64,000 nucleotides of DNA from Pseudomonadota bacterium (GCA_018902755.1 JAHIQI010000036.1:1-64000); one strand, 5' to 3'; shown: positions 50,362 to 61,184, counted from the first letter of the stretch. A program made the numbers and translations. The notes: a model not told the origin generated them from the letters alone.

Positions 50362-50786
50362 CCAACCTTTCCAAGGAGTTGGATTTCCTGGAAGTGACCT
50401 GCGCGGTCATCCTGAGGGAGGGCAAGCTGCTCCTGGCTCAGCGGGCCAAGAGCGGCCTGTGGGAGTTGCCCGGAGGCAAGGCCGAGCCCGGCGAAACCCT
50501 GAGCACCTGCCTGGCCCGGGAATTGGAAGAGGAACTGGCGGTGAGCGCCCAGGTGGGCTCTCTGCTGGCCACCCAGGAGGGCCTCACCCCCGAGGGGAAG
50601 CCCCTGCGCCTGCACGCCTTCGCCTGTCGCCTGAACGGGCAGAACCCCCAGCCCCTGGAGCACCGGGCTCTGGCCTGGCAAGAAATCGGCCTGACCCTGG
50701 GCATGGAGTTGTGCCCCACGGACCGCGCCCTGTTGGAGCGACTTAAATCTGCCGGTGACCTTGACAATTCCACCCACGGGTGGTAG
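50358..50786 (+). CDS. Nudix hydrolase, MutT-like
   Basis: The 142-residue enzyme starts VTCAVILREGKLLLAQRAKS, typical for 8-oxo-dGTP diphosphatases. It has a full Nudix box: GGKAEPGETLSTCLARELEE then EL. MutT-type enzymes remove oxidised GTP/dGTP from nucleotide pools. The ATG overlaps the TPR gene stop (ATGA). About 80 bases separate it from rpsF, where a new transcript may start. Confidence 0.9.
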   Translation: MTNLSKELDFLEVTCAVILREGKLLLAQRAKSGLWELPGGKAEPGETLSTCLARELEEELAVSAQVGSLLATQEGLTPEGKPLRLHAFACRLNGQNPQPLEHRALAWQEIGLTLGMELCPTDRALLERLKSAGDLDNSTHGW

Positions 50787-50865
50787 TCAATTAGCCTTCC
50801 AACCCACTCCTTTCTCCGACCGCCTAAGGCCGTGGCCGGGGACGTTTAGACCGAGAGGAGGCCTT

Positions 50866-51339
50866 ATGCGACATTATGAGACTATTTTTATCGTCCATCC
50901 TGAGCTGAGCGAGGAGGACACCGCCGCCTGCGTGGAAAAGTTCCGCGGCCTTTTGGAAAAAGACGGCGCGTTCATCGTGAAGGAAGACCACTGGGGACGC
51001 CGGCGGTTGGCCTACACGGTGAAGAAACAGACCAAGGGCTATTTCGTCCTCGTGGAGTACGGAGCAACCGGCGAAGCCGTGGACGAGCTCGAGCGTAACT
51101 TCAAGATCGACGAGCAGGTCATCCGTTACCTCACGGTGAAGATCGCCGACAGCTTCGACGAGGAGGCCATGGCCCAGCGCAAGGCGGAGGCCGAAGCGGC
51201 CAAGGCCGCCGGCACCCCTCCCCCGAGCGAGCCGGACGAGGTCGACGACCGCGACGACGATGATGATGACGATGATGACGACCGCGACGACCATCGCGGA
51301 GGCCGCCGCCGTCGCGACGACGACGACGACGAAGACTAG
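50866..51339 (+). CDS. rpsF: Ribosomal protein S6 with Asp-rich tail
   Basis: The 157-residue protein contains a normal bS6 domain in its first 100 residues: RHYETIFIVHPELSEED, then WGRRRLAYTVKKQTKGYFVL and RNFKIDEQVIRYLTVKI. After that it has an unusual tail of about 50 residues. This tail begins with an Ala/Lys helix and a Pro stretch and ends in runs of Asp broken by a basic patch RGGRRRR. E. coli S6 carries added Glu residues at its end by RimK; here Asp is gene-encoded. GAGAGGAG lies six bases before the ATG. It heads rpsF-rpsR-DUF2232-rplI-dnaB. Confidence 0.97.
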   Translation: MRHYETIFIVHPELSEEDTAACVEKFRGLLEKDGAFIVKEDHWGRRRLAYTVKKQTKGYFVLVEYGATGEAVDELERNFKIDEQVIRYLTVKIADSFDEEAMAQRKAEAEAAKAAGTPPPSEPDEVDDRDDDDDDDDDDRDDHRGGRRRRDDDDDED

Positions 51340-51348
51340 GAGGTCGGC

Positions 51349-51591
51349 ATGATTACGCTCAAAAGAAGGAAATACGGACGCCGCAAGGTCTGCCGGTTCT
51401 GCGCCGACTCCAGCATCACCATCGACTACAAAGAGCCGCGCACCCTGCGTTACTACACCACCGAGCGGGGCAAGATAATTCCCCGGCGCATAAGCGGGTG
51501 CTGCGCCAAGCACCAGCGCGAACTGACCCTGGCCATCAAGAGGGCCCGGCACATCGCCCTGTTGCCCTTCTCGGCCCAGGGTTCCAACTAG
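51349..51591 (+). CDS. rpsR: Ribosomal protein S18
   Basis: The 80-residue protein has the bS18 signatures [18 protein letters not shown], where the Cys pair follows the N-terminal basic patch. It ends with the core [19 protein letters not shown] and [14 protein letters not shown]. It sits on the platform of the small subunit beside S6. GGAGGT precedes the ATG; it is ten bases after rpsF. Confidence 0.98.
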   Translation: MITLKRRKYGRRKVCRFCADSSITIDYKEPRTLRYYTTERGKIIPRRISGCCAKHQRELTLAIKRARHIALLPFSAQGSN

Positions 51592-51598
51592 CCGGTTT

Positions 51599-52579
51599 AT
51601 GCCGGCGGCGCTGATGAGCCGCGCTCTACCCGGTGAGTGGCTGGCCGCCGCGGCCGCCGCGGCCGGTGCTATAGTGCTGTTCACGGTGCCTTGGATGTTG
51701 CCCCTGGCCGGATCGGTTATCACCTTCGCCTCGCCCCTTCCGCTGCTGCTGGCTTATGGAGTCCGCGGCCGCCGGGCGGGGCGCAAGGGGCTGATCCTGG
51801 CCGCCGCAGCCGCCCTGCTGCTGGCCCAGGTGGCCGCCCCCCCCGGTGGGGGCTACTACCTGATCTACTTCCTGGTTATGGCCGGGGCATTGGGCGAGAT
51901 GTGGAGCCAGGGTCTGCCCGATCGCTGGGCCGTGGGAACGGCGGCGGTCACGGCCATGGCCGCATCGGTGCTGGTGCTTTTGGTGGGTTCCATCTTTTAT
52001 GATGTGGGCCCCTGGCAGCTCTGGAAGGCCCAATGGCAGAGTGAGATGGCCATGGTCATGGAAATGTACCGTTCCATGGACCTGGAGCCGGACACCCTGC
52101 GCCAGTTGGAGCAGGGCCTGGCCATGGCCGGCCGGATCATCCTGAGGATGGCTCCGGGCATATTGGCCGCGGTGTCGCTGTTGGTGGCCTGGCTCAACTT
52201 CCTGGCCGCGCGGCGCATCAGCCGCCGTTTGGGAGCCCGGGAAACCGGCTCCCCCATGAACCTCTACCGGACTCCCGAGCGCCTTGTTTGGCTGCTCATC
52301 GCGGGAGGGGGGATCATGGCCCTGGGAAGCGGCTGGCTCTTTTGGCTGGGGGCCAATCTGGTCCTGGTCATGGGAGTGCTCTACTTCTTCCAGGGGCTGG
52401 CGGTGGTGGATTTTTGGCTGCGCCGCAAGAACGCGCCGGCGCTTTTGCGCACCGCGGTGTACCTGATGGTGGCTCTGGAAATTTACGTGGCCGCTATACT
52501 GGCCGTCACGGGGCTTTTTGATATGTGGTTAAATCTGAGACGGCTGGAACAAGCCAAGCCGTCCGGGTCGGAGGAATAG
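51599..52579 (+). CDS. DUF2232 membrane protein (YybS-like)
   Basis: The 326-residue protein has about eight hydrophobic helices, including AGAIVLFTVPWMLPLAGSVI near the start and VLVLLVGSIFYDVG. The family DUF2232 is often found between rpsR and rplI in bacteria of this group, and is of unknown, possibly transport-like, function. Residues between helices 4 and 6 form a charged helix pair (MEMYRSMDLEPDTLRQLEQG). There is no clear ribosome site; translation probably depends on rpsR. Confidence 0.88.
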   Translation: MPAALMSRALPGEWLAAAAAAAGAIVLFTVPWMLPLAGSVITFASPLPLLLAYGVRGRRAGRKGLILAAAAALLLAQVAAPPGGGYYLIYFLVMAGALGEMWSQGLPDRWAVGTAAVTAMAASVLVLLVGSIFYDVGPWQLWKAQWQSEMAMVMEMYRSMDLEPDTLRQLEQGLAMAGRIILRMAPGILAAVSLLVAWLNFLAARRISRRLGARETGSPMNLYRTPERLVWLLIAGGGIMALGSGWLFWLGANLVLVMGVLYFFQGLAVVDFWLRRKNAPALLRTAVYLMVALEIYVAAILAVTGLFDMWLNLRRLEQAKPSGSEE

Positions 52580-52581
52580 AA

Positions 52582-53133
52582 ATGAAGGTTATCCTTACCC
52601 AGGAAGTGCTGGGTTTGGGCGATCCCGGCGAGGTGGTGCAGGTCAAGAACGGCTACGGCCGCAACTACCTGGTCCCCCAGGGGCTGGCCCTGATGGCTAC
52701 CAAGAAGAACATCAAGACCCTGGAGGCCGAGCGCCAGCGCATCGAGGCCGCCCAGTCCCGCGAGGCCGAGAAGGTCAAGGCCGAGGCCGCGACTTTGACC
52801 GGCGTCAAGGTTCGGGTGGAAGCCCGCGCCGGTGAGGGCGGCAAGCTCTACGGCTCGGTGACCAACATGCAGATCGCCGAAGCCCTGGCCGCCCTGGGCT
52901 TTGAGATCGACCGCCGCCGGATCATCATGTCCGAAGGTCCCATCAAAAAGCTGGGCACCTACTCGCTTCCAGTGAAGCTTCACCCCAAGGTGGTGGTTGA
53001 GATAGAATTGGAAGTGTATCCCGAGGCCAACAGCGAGGCCCAGGAGGCCGCTCCCAAGGCCAAGGCCGAGGAAGCCGCCGAAGAAGCCGAAGCCGTCGCC
53101 GAGGAACCTGCCGAGGAGCAGGCCAAGGAGTAA
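52582..53133 (+). CDS. rplI: Ribosomal protein L9
   Basis: The 183-residue protein has the bL9 N-terminal signature KVILTQEVLGLGDPGEVVQV then KNGYGRNYLVPQGLA. The long central helix and the C-terminal domain follow (LYGSVTNMQIAEALAALG). Its last 35 residues are an added Glu/Ala tail. It binds 23S rRNA at the base of the L1 stalk. GGAGGAA stands before the ATG. Confidence 0.97.
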   Translation: MKVILTQEVLGLGDPGEVVQVKNGYGRNYLVPQGLALMATKKNIKTLEAERQRIEAAQSREAEKVKAEAATLTGVKVRVEARAGEGGKLYGSVTNMQIAEALAALGFEIDRRRIIMSEGPIKKLGTYSLPVKLHPKVVVEIELEVYPEANSEAQEAAPKAKAEEAAEEAEAVAEEPAEEQAKE

Positions 53134-53136
53134 GGC

Positions 53137-54510
53137 GTGAACCCAGACGGCGCCTCCAGCCGCAACGCCCCCCCCCAGGACCTCGCCGCCGAGCGCGGGG
53201 TGCTGGGAGGGGTGTTGGTCCACGGCAGCGAGGTGCTCTCCGGAGTCGCCTCCCACCTCAAGCCGGCGGATTTCTACGACCGCCGCCACGGCATGATCTA
53301 CCAGGCCATGCTGGCTCTTTACGACAAGAACCAGCCGGTGGACGAGATCACCGTGACCTCACGGCTCAACGACGAGAGCCGTCTGGAGTCGATGGGCGGC
53401 GCGGCCTATCTGGCCGAGCTGGCCGACATCATGCTCAGCCCCGCCCACGTCGACCATTACGCCACCCTGGTCAAGGACAAGGCCCTGCTCAGGGGCTTCA
53501 TCAATGCCGCCCACAAGGCCATCGAGGAAGCCCACGCCCATCAGGCCGAGCCCGACATCGCCCTGGAAGGGGCGGAGCGGGCCATTTTCGCGGCCACCCA
53601 GGAGCGCCTGAGCCAGCAGGTCAGCCCCATCGGCGATGTGGTCCGCAGCTCCCTGAAGATCATCGAGGAGCGCTTCAAGAACAAGGGCCAGGTCTCGGGA
53701 GTGCCCACCGGCTTCAAGATCCTGGACCAGCTCACCACCGGCTTGCAGGCCGGCGACCTGATCATCATCGCGGGGCGTCCCTCCATGGGCAAGACCGCCT
53801 TCGCCCTGAACGTGGCCTCCAATGCGGCCCTAGATTCCGGGGTGGTGGTGGCCATCTTCAGCCTGGAGATGAGCAAGGAGCAGTTGGGCATGCGCCTGTT
53901 GGCCAGTGAGGCCAGGGTGTCCGGCTCCAAGATCCGCTCCGGCTTCCTGTCCCACAACCAGGACTTCCCGGCCCTGACCCAGGCGGCCGACCGTTTGCAC
54001 GGCTCCCCCATTTTCATCGACGACACCCCTGCCCTGTCGGTCTTGGACCTCCGGGCCAAGGCGCGCCGCCTCAAGCTGGAGCACGGCCTGGGCCTCATTC
54101 TGGTGGACTACCTCCAGCTCATGCGCGGACGAGGCTCCACCGAGAGCCGCGAACAGGAGATCAGCAACATCTCCCGCTCACTCAAGGCCCTGGCCAAGGA
54201 GCTGTCGGTGCCGGTGGTGGCGCTGAGCCAGCTCAACCGCAAGGTGGAGGAGCGCCCCGGCGGGGACAAGCGCCCCATGCTCAGCGACCTGCGCGAGTCC
54301 GGGGCCATCGAGCAGGACGCCGACGTAATCGCCTTCATTTACCGCAAGAAGGTCTACAAGAAGCGCGACGATCCCGAAGAGGACGACGACAACGTGGCCG
54401 AGATCATCATCGGCAAACAGCGCAACGGCCCCACCGGCACGGTGCGCCTGGCCTTTTTGGACGACCTCACCCGCTTCGAAGACCTCACCTACGACCCGGT
54501 GCCGGAGTAA
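53137..54510 (+). CDS. dnaB: Replicative DNA helicase DnaB
   Basis: The 457-residue hexameric helicase has the N-terminal collar domain (AAERGVLGGVLVHGSEVL) and the RecA-like motor. Walker A is GRPSMGKTAFALN, Walker B LILVDYLQLM, and the DnaB-specific QEISNISRSLKALAKEL and LSDLRESGAIEQDADVI are present. No intein. It unwinds DNA ahead of the fork in the 5'-3' direction. The start is GTG, three bases after the rplI stop codon. Confidence 0.97.
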   Translation: MNPDGASSRNAPPQDLAAERGVLGGVLVHGSEVLSGVASHLKPADFYDRRHGMIYQAMLALYDKNQPVDEITVTSRLNDESRLESMGGAAYLAELADIMLSPAHVDHYATLVKDKALLRGFINAAHKAIEEAHAHQAEPDIALEGAERAIFAATQERLSQQVSPIGDVVRSSLKIIEERFKNKGQVSGVPTGFKILDQLTTGLQAGDLIIIAGRPSMGKTAFALNVASNAALDSGVVVAIFSLEMSKEQLGMRLLASEARVSGSKIRSGFLSHNQDFPALTQAADRLHGSPIFIDDTPALSVLDLRAKARRLKLEHGLGLILVDYLQLMRGRGSTESREQEISNISRSLKALAKELSVPVVALSQLNRKVEERPGGDKRPMLSDLRESGAIEQDADVIAFIYRKKVYKKRDDPEEDDDNVAEIIIGKQRNGPTGTVRLAFLDDLTRFEDLTYDPVPE

Positions 54511-54513
54511 TCT

Positions 54514-56202
<1,689 letters not shown>

Positions 56203-56213
56203 GCGCCAGGACT

Positions 56214-56846
56214 TTATTTTTGGGTCTGCATGCGTTTGGTGTCGGGCGGGTAGATGTAGCGCGGGTCCATGTGGTGAGTCACCGGCAGGCCCCAGAAAAG
56301 CCAGCCGTTGAGGCGTCCCCGGCTGCCGTACAGGGGCGAATATTTCTCGGCCAACTCGGCCTGCTTGTCCACCAAAAGGGGCTGCCCCAAGAAGCCGTGC
56401 TCCAGGTTGAAGACCTGGGTGAAACCGGCCTTGCTCAAGGCGGCGGCGGCCTCGGCCCCCTGCACACCAGCGGTCGAGAGGATCAGTAGCTTGTCGCCGG
56501 GCTTGAACAGGGACTTGATCACCCCGATGAAATCGGGGTTGGGCTTGGGGCTGAGCTGATAGCCGGTGTAGGCGGCCTTGTTTCCCTGATAGGGGCCGCC
56601 CTTGATCTGGAAATCGTTGGTGGCCAGGCGCCAGGGCACGTTGTAGCCCTGGGGAGGGTGCCCCAGCAGGGCGTACTCCTGGCGGGTGCGCACATCCACC
56701 AGAAACACTTCCTTGGGCTGGGAGGCCAGCATCTGGGCCGCCTCCAAAACGCTGATGGTGATAGGCTCGGCGGTCTGTTTGCCCATGGCGGGCGCGGCCA
56801 ACGCCAACAGGCAGGTCATGGCGATAATAACGATTGTACGAGTCAT
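56214..56846 (-). CDS. Exported rhodanese-fold protein without the catalytic Cys
   Basis: The 210-residue product has a Sec signal (IVIIAMTCLLALAAPAMG) and a rhodanese fold. The substrate-binding strands EVFLVDVRTRQEYALLGHPP and NVPW are normal. The active loop, where an active enzyme has 'C-x(4)-R-S', reads LLILSTAGVQGAEAAAAL; the Cys is replaced by Ser or Thr. It is thus unlikely to transfer sulfur, and may bind a ligand or a thiol partner in the periplasm. The C-terminal 60 residues, with GWLFWGLPVTHHMDPRYIYP, are outside the fold. AAAGGGA precedes the ATG. Confidence 0.85.
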   Translation of the reverse strand: MTRTIVIIAMTCLLALAAPAMGKQTAEPITISVLEAAQMLASQPKEVFLVDVRTRQEYALLGHPPQGYNVPWRLATNDFQIKGGPYQGNKAAYTGYQLSPKPNPDFIGVIKSLFKPGDKLLILSTAGVQGAEAAAALSKAGFTQVFNLEHGFLGQPLLVDKQAELAEKYSPLYGSRGRLNGWLFWGLPVTHHMDPRYIYPPDTKRMQTQK

Positions 56847-56936
56847 ACCAATCCCTTTCCACCGTTCACCTTGGCTTGCTGATATTACGCGGAGTGCCCT
56901 GGCATGTCAATGGCGGCCCCTTGCCCGGAGGCCTCG

Positions 56937-56965
56937 TTGACCGCTCTTTCGGGGTGTGCTATTTT
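56937..56965 (+). promoter_or_regulatory. Promoter of the tldD gene
   Basis: TTGACC (56937-56942), a 17-base spacer ending in an extended TG, then TATTTT (56960-56965). The leader is about 50 bases. Confidence 0.5.
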
Positions 56966-57020
56966 TGCCGGGCCCGGTATAGTTAAATCTTTATTAGATC
57001 AATCAATAGGATAGCTTATC

Positions 57021-58406
57021 ATGAGCCTTGACTGCGACGCCCTGCCTATTTTGGAAGCCGCCCTGGCCGGCGGCGGCCAGATGTCCGAGCTGTTCTTGGA
57101 GCGATCCACCGGCCTTATGATCGTCATGGACGACGGCAAGGTGGAAAAAGTTTTGGGCGGGGTGGACCAGGGGGCGGGCCTGCGCCTGATCTACGACCTA
57201 AAGACCGCCTACGCCTATGGCAACCAATTCGATCAGGACTCGCTGCTGCCCCTGGCGCGCAACCTTGCCCTGCTTTCCCAGGGCAAGCCGGTGGCTACCC
57301 AGGCCCTGCGCCCGGTGCAGCCTGGCCTGATCACCCAGGCGCAGAGGCCCTTCAAGGACACCGACACGGCCATCAAGGTGGACATGGTCAAGGCGGCCGA
57401 GGCCGCGGCCCGGGAGGTGGACAGCCGCATCAGCCAAGTACGGGTCATCTACATGGACCGGGGCCAGCAGGTGCGCATATTGAACTCCCTGGGCGTGGAG
57501 GCCGAGGAGGAGCGCAGCCAGATCATCATGGCCGTGCACTGCGTGGCCACCCAGGACGGCCGGGTGCAGACCGGCTATGAGTCCATGGGCGGCATCGGGG
57601 GCATGGAGATATTCGAGCGCAAGGACCCCACAAAGGTGGCCAAGGAGGCGGCCCGGCGGGCGGTGCTAATGCTGGAGGCCGATCCCGCGCCTGGCGGGGC
57701 CATGCCGGTGGTGCTCTCGGCCGAGGCGGGCGGCACCATGGTTCACGAGGCGGTGGGCCACGGCCTGGAAGGCGACCTGGTCTACGAGAAGATGAGCGTG
57801 TACGCGGGCCGCATCGGCGAGAAGGTGGCCAGCGAGCTGGTCACCGTGCTGGACGACGGCACCGTGCCCGGCCGCCGAGGCTCGGGCGGATTCGACGACG
57901 AAGGCACCCCCTGCCGCAAGAACGTGGTCATCGACAAGGGCGTGCTCAAAGGCTACCTCCAAGACCGGCTCTCGGCCTGGAAGCTGGAGGCCCAGCCCAC
58001 GGGCAACGGCCGCCGGGAAAGCTACCGCCACCGGCCCATACCGCGCATGACCAACACCATGATCGCGCCCGGCACCGACGACCCGGACAGCATCGTGCGC
58101 TCCACCGGCGAGGGATTGTTCGTGCGCAAGATGGGCGGCGGCCAGGTGAACACCATCAACGGCGACTTCGTGTTCGAGGTGAGCGAGGGCTACCTCATCA
58201 AGGACGGCAAGGTGGACCGCCCGGTGCGGGGGGCCACCCTCACCGGCAACGGCCCCGAGGTGCTCAGCCAAATAGACAAGGTGGGCAGCGACCTGGGCTG
58301 GAGCCTGGGCACCTGCGGCAAGGACGGCCAGGGCTCGCCGGTGGGCGACGCTCAACCCACCCTGCGCATCCCCCGCCTGGTGGTGGGCGGACAGCAGCAG
58401 GGATAA
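57021..58406 (+). CDS. tldD: Zinc metalloprotease TldD
   Basis: The 461-residue protein belongs to the TldD/PmbA family. It has the zinc motif TMVHEAVGHGLEGD, a HEXXXH form with a Glu after it, and a C-terminal GGGQVNTINGDFVFEVSEGY and GNGPEVLSQID. TldD and TldE together digest unfolded peptides and mature microcins; only the TldD-type partner is in this window. The start has no strong ribosome site. The next gene is five bases downstream. Confidence 0.92.
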   Translation: MSLDCDALPILEAALAGGGQMSELFLERSTGLMIVMDDGKVEKVLGGVDQGAGLRLIYDLKTAYAYGNQFDQDSLLPLARNLALLSQGKPVATQALRPVQPGLITQAQRPFKDTDTAIKVDMVKAAEAAAREVDSRISQVRVIYMDRGQQVRILNSLGVEAEEERSQIIMAVHCVATQDGRVQTGYESMGGIGGMEIFERKDPTKVAKEAARRAVLMLEADPAPGGAMPVVLSAEAGGTMVHEAVGHGLEGDLVYEKMSVYAGRIGEKVASELVTVLDDGTVPGRRGSGGFDDEGTPCRKNVVIDKGVLKGYLQDRLSAWKLEAQPTGNGRRESYRHRPIPRMTNTMIAPGTDDPDSIVRSTGEGLFVRKMGGGQVNTINGDFVFEVSEGYLIKDGKVDRPVRGATLTGNGPEVLSQIDKVGSDLGWSLGTCGKDGQGSPVGDAQPTLRIPRLVVGGQQQG

Positions 58407-58411
58407 GCGGC

Positions 58412-59548
58412 TTGCCCCCCTTTCCCGCTCGCCTGCTCTGGGACACCGGGGGCCTGTGGTCCCTCATGACCCTGGAGTCGGCCTGGCAGCGCGGCTTGGC
58501 CCTGGAGCCTATCAGCGCGGCCCAGATCGCGGGCGGCGGCCTGGACGGCGCGCGCGTGCTGGTGGTGCCCGGCGGCTGGTCGGCCCGCAAGAAAAAGGCC
58601 CTGGGCCCCCAGGGCGCGGAGGCCGTTAGCCGGTTCATCCACCAAGGCGGCACCTATCTGGGCTTTTGCGGCGGGGCGGGCCTGGCCCTGTCGGTGGACG
58701 ACGGCCTGGGCCTGGTGAACCTGGACCGGGCCTCGGGCGCGCAGCGCCTGCCCGGCCTCAGCGGACCGGTGCTCATCTCCCCCTGCCCGGAAGCCCTGGG
58801 CCACCCTTTGTGGCAGCAGGGCGAGCCCCTGGCCTCCTGGCCGGTGTGGTGGCCCGGCCAGTTCAACGAGCCCCAAGACCCGGCCATAACCGTGCTGGCC
58901 CGCTACCACGGACCCACCCAGGACATGCGCCTTTGCGGCCCCAGCAACGACCCGGCCCCCCTATGGGGGCAACCGGCGGTGATCGAGGCTCGCCTGGGCC
59001 GGGGGCGTCTGCTGCTTTCCTATCCGCATTTGGACACCCCCGGCGAGGAACCAGCCGGGCAAGCCCTGGAGAGGCTCTGGTTGGCCTGGTTGGGGCCGGA
59101 CGCCCCAAGCCGGGGCAAGACCCCGCCCAGCACCCCATCGCCCGCTGTGAGCCGTCTGGCGGCCCGCTGCGCCGATTTGTGGGAGCAGGGCCAGGGCCTG
59201 GGTCTGTGGCAGCCCCGCCACCAGATCATGCCCCTGTGGCAGCGGGGGACGCGGGGCTTGGAGTTTTGGGAGTTGGCCCGGCTCAGCGGGGCCTTGGCCC
59301 TGTGGGCGGAAGATGATTCGGCGGGTGGCGAGCTTGATGCGGCCTTGGAGCCGCTTCTCGCCCACGGCGAGGCGGTTCTCCAGGCTCAGGCCGCCCTCAT
59401 GGCCAGGCGGGAGCCCGAGGCCGAAGCCGTCGAGATAGTGGCCGCCTGGTTCCCCCGCCCCCGGCGCACCGGGGGTGATTGGGCCTCGGCTCGGGATATG
59501 ATGGAAAAAGAGCTTCTAAGATTGCTGGGAAACGCCTCCCGCGATTGA
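58412..59548 (+). CDS. BPL_N-type glutamine-amidotransferase-like protein
   Basis: The 378-residue product has a DJ-1/class I amidotransferase-like N-terminal half, as in the BPL_N family (PF09825). The likely nucleophile Cys is in GTYLGFCGGAGLALSVDDG, with VLVVPGGWSARKKKALGPQG before it and the third residue in LLLSYPHLDTPGEEPA. The C-terminal 140 residues are helical and unassigned. The start is TTG five bases after the tldD stop, with a weak ribosome site. Some members act on peptides or polysaccharides; the substrate is unknown. Confidence 0.75.
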   Translation: MPPFPARLLWDTGGLWSLMTLESAWQRGLALEPISAAQIAGGGLDGARVLVVPGGWSARKKKALGPQGAEAVSRFIHQGGTYLGFCGGAGLALSVDDGLGLVNLDRASGAQRLPGLSGPVLISPCPEALGHPLWQQGEPLASWPVWWPGQFNEPQDPAITVLARYHGPTQDMRLCGPSNDPAPLWGQPAVIEARLGRGRLLLSYPHLDTPGEEPAGQALERLWLAWLGPDAPSRGKTPPSTPSPAVSRLAARCADLWEQGQGLGLWQPRHQIMPLWQRGTRGLEFWELARLSGALALWAEDDSAGGELDAALEPLLAHGEAVLQAQAALMARREPEAEAVEIVAAWFPRPRRTGGDWASARDMMEKELLRLLGNASRD

Positions 59549-59584
59549 CAACACCCCGCCCCGATGGTACAAATCCAATCGCGT

Positions 59585-59661
59585 CGGGACGTGGCGCAGT
59601 ATGGGAGCGCACTTGAATGGGGTTCAAGGGGTCGCTGGTTCAAATCCAGTCGTCCCGACCA
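59585..59661 (+). tRNA. tRNA-Pro(GGG)
   Basis: A 77-base cloverleaf: acceptor CGGGACG / CGTCCCG with the C1-G72 pair typical of bacterial proline tRNAs, D-stem GCGC / GCGC, and anticodon stem CTTGA / TCAAG. The anticodon loop is ATGGGGT (anticodon GGG), the T-arm contains TTCAAAT, and the CCA is gene-encoded. It reads CCC codons and, by wobble, CCT. Confidence 0.97.
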
Positions 59662-59674
59662 TCTAAAAAACCCC

Positions 59675-59710
59675 ACCGGCGGTTGGTTCAGGCCAGCCGC
59701 CGGTTCTTTT
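59675..59710 (+). terminator. Terminator after tRNA-Pro
   Basis: ACCGGCGGTTGG and CCAGCCGCCGGT arms, twelve pairs with one wobble, around a six-base loop, followed by TCTTTT. Confidence 0.8.
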
Positions 59711-59781
59711 ATGCCCAGGGCCTACCTGCGCCCCCCAGGCGCAGCGCCCCCCGAGCCAAAGCCTATCGCCTTTAATTACCC

Positions 59782-61080
59782 CTACTTGACAATCCCCAAC
59801 AGGGTGCCCCCACCGTAAGCGAAGATGCCCGCCACACAGCCGGTCATCATGGTGGTCAGGGTGGCGGCCCACAGGGCCTTGAGGCCCAGGCGCGACCACT
59901 CCCCTATGCGTCCCGGGGCCAGTGCCCCGAAGCCGCCCAGGAAGATGGCCACCGAGGCGATGTGGGCGAAACCGCAAAGGGCGTAGGAGGCGATAATGGC
60001 GCTGCGGCTGTAGACCAACCCGCCGTGCTTCATCAGTTCGCCCATTTGCATGTAGGTGGGTATCTCGGTGACCAGCACGCGCTGGCCCAGCAGGGAGCCC
60101 ACCGCCGCCGCGTCAGCCGGGGGCACCCCCATGGCCAGGGCGAAGGGATAGCCCACCCAGCCCAGGATCATCTCCAGGGACAGGTGGCCCAGGCCCGCCA
60201 GGCCGGTAAGCCAGCCCAGCAGCCCGTTGATCAGGGCCAGGATGCTCAAAAAGCTCAGCAGCAGCGCCGCCACTCCCACCACCAGCTTCACTCCGTCGTT
60301 GGACCCGGCGATGATGGCCTCCATGAGGCCGCCGTACTTGCCCAGGGCCGGGTCCACCACCTGCCCGGCGGTGAGCGGCTCGCCGGTCTCGGGCTCCATG
60401 AGCTTGGCCACCACCAGGGCCGCCGGGGCGGAGATGAGCGAGGCGCTGATCAGATGCCCGGCGATGTTGGGGAAGCTGCCCTTGAGGGTCATCACGTAGA
60501 CCCCCAGGGTGGAGGAAGCCACCGTGGCCATGGCCGCGGTGAGCAGGCAAAAGAACTCGCTGCGGGTGAACTTGGGCAAAAAGGGCCGCACCATGCCCGC
60601 CGACTCCACCCCCACGAACATCAGGCTGGCCACGCCCAGGGACTCGGCCCCACTGGCCCCCAGGGTCTTTACGAACACCCGGGAGAACACGCGCACCACC
60701 CGTTGCAAGATGCCCAGCTGGTACAGGGCGGCAGTGAGGGCCATGAAAAAGATGATGGTGGGCAGGGCGTGGATGGCCAGCATGAAGCCCATGTAATGGG
60801 GCTCACCCGGCTGGGCGGCCAGGGGGCCGAATAGAAACTTTATGCCCGCCTGGGAATAGCCCAGCAGGGCCACCATGGCGTCGTTGACCGCCAGCAGGCC
60901 GTATCTTCCGGCGGGCAGGGCGAAAACCAGGGCGCCCACGACCAATTGCAGGGCCAGGCCCCAAAACAGGGTGCGCCAGGCGGTGGGTCCCCGGTGCAGG
61001 CCGCAAAGCCGGGCGATGAGCACCAGGGCCACCAGCCCGCCTAGGGAGATCAGGTTGTATATCCAGGGGGCGCTTTGCAT
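59782..61080 (-). CDS. Concentrative nucleoside transporter (NupC/CNT family)
   Basis: The 432-residue protein has about ten hydrophobic helices. Family features are GFMLAIHALPTIIFFMAL, then ESLGVASLMFVGVESAGM, where CNT proteins have a Glu-containing re-entrant helix, and GSFPNIAGHLISASLISAPA. The late SRSAIIASYALCGFAHIASV is also typical. CNT carriers bring nucleosides in with Na+ or H+. It diverges from the ABC-F gene across 104 bases. No ribonucleoside catabolism gene is adjacent. Confidence 0.9.
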   Translation of the reverse strand: MQSAPWIYNLISLGGLVALVLIARLCGLHRGPTAWRTLFWGLALQLVVGALVFALPAGRYGLLAVNDAMVALLGYSQAGIKFLFGPLAAQPGEPHYMGFMLAIHALPTIIFFMALTAALYQLGILQRVVRVFSRVFVKTLGASGAESLGVASLMFVGVESAGMVRPFLPKFTRSEFFCLLTAAMATVASSTLGVYVMTLKGSFPNIAGHLISASLISAPAALVVAKLMEPETGEPLTAGQVVDPALGKYGGLMEAIIAGSNDGVKLVVGVAALLLSFLSILALINGLLGWLTGLAGLGHLSLEMILGWVGYPFALAMGVPPADAAAVGSLLGQRVLVTEIPTYMQMGELMKHGGLVYSRSAIIASYALCGFAHIASVAIFLGGFGALAPGRIGEWSRLGLKALWAATLTTMMTGCVAGIFAYGGGTLLGIVK

Positions 61081-61184
61081 GTCAGCTCCGATTTTGGTCC
61101 GTCAGTGAATATAGCACGACCTTGCGCCCTTAGGGCACCCGGCGCGCTTGCCGACCAGCCGCCTGGATGTTATCTTCTGGCCCC

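Noticed and set aside
59386..59676. Leftward 96-codon frame over the tRNA gene
   Set aside because: It is the antisense of tRNA-Pro and the end of the BPL_N gene; such frames appear over tRNAs by chance and are often misannotated.
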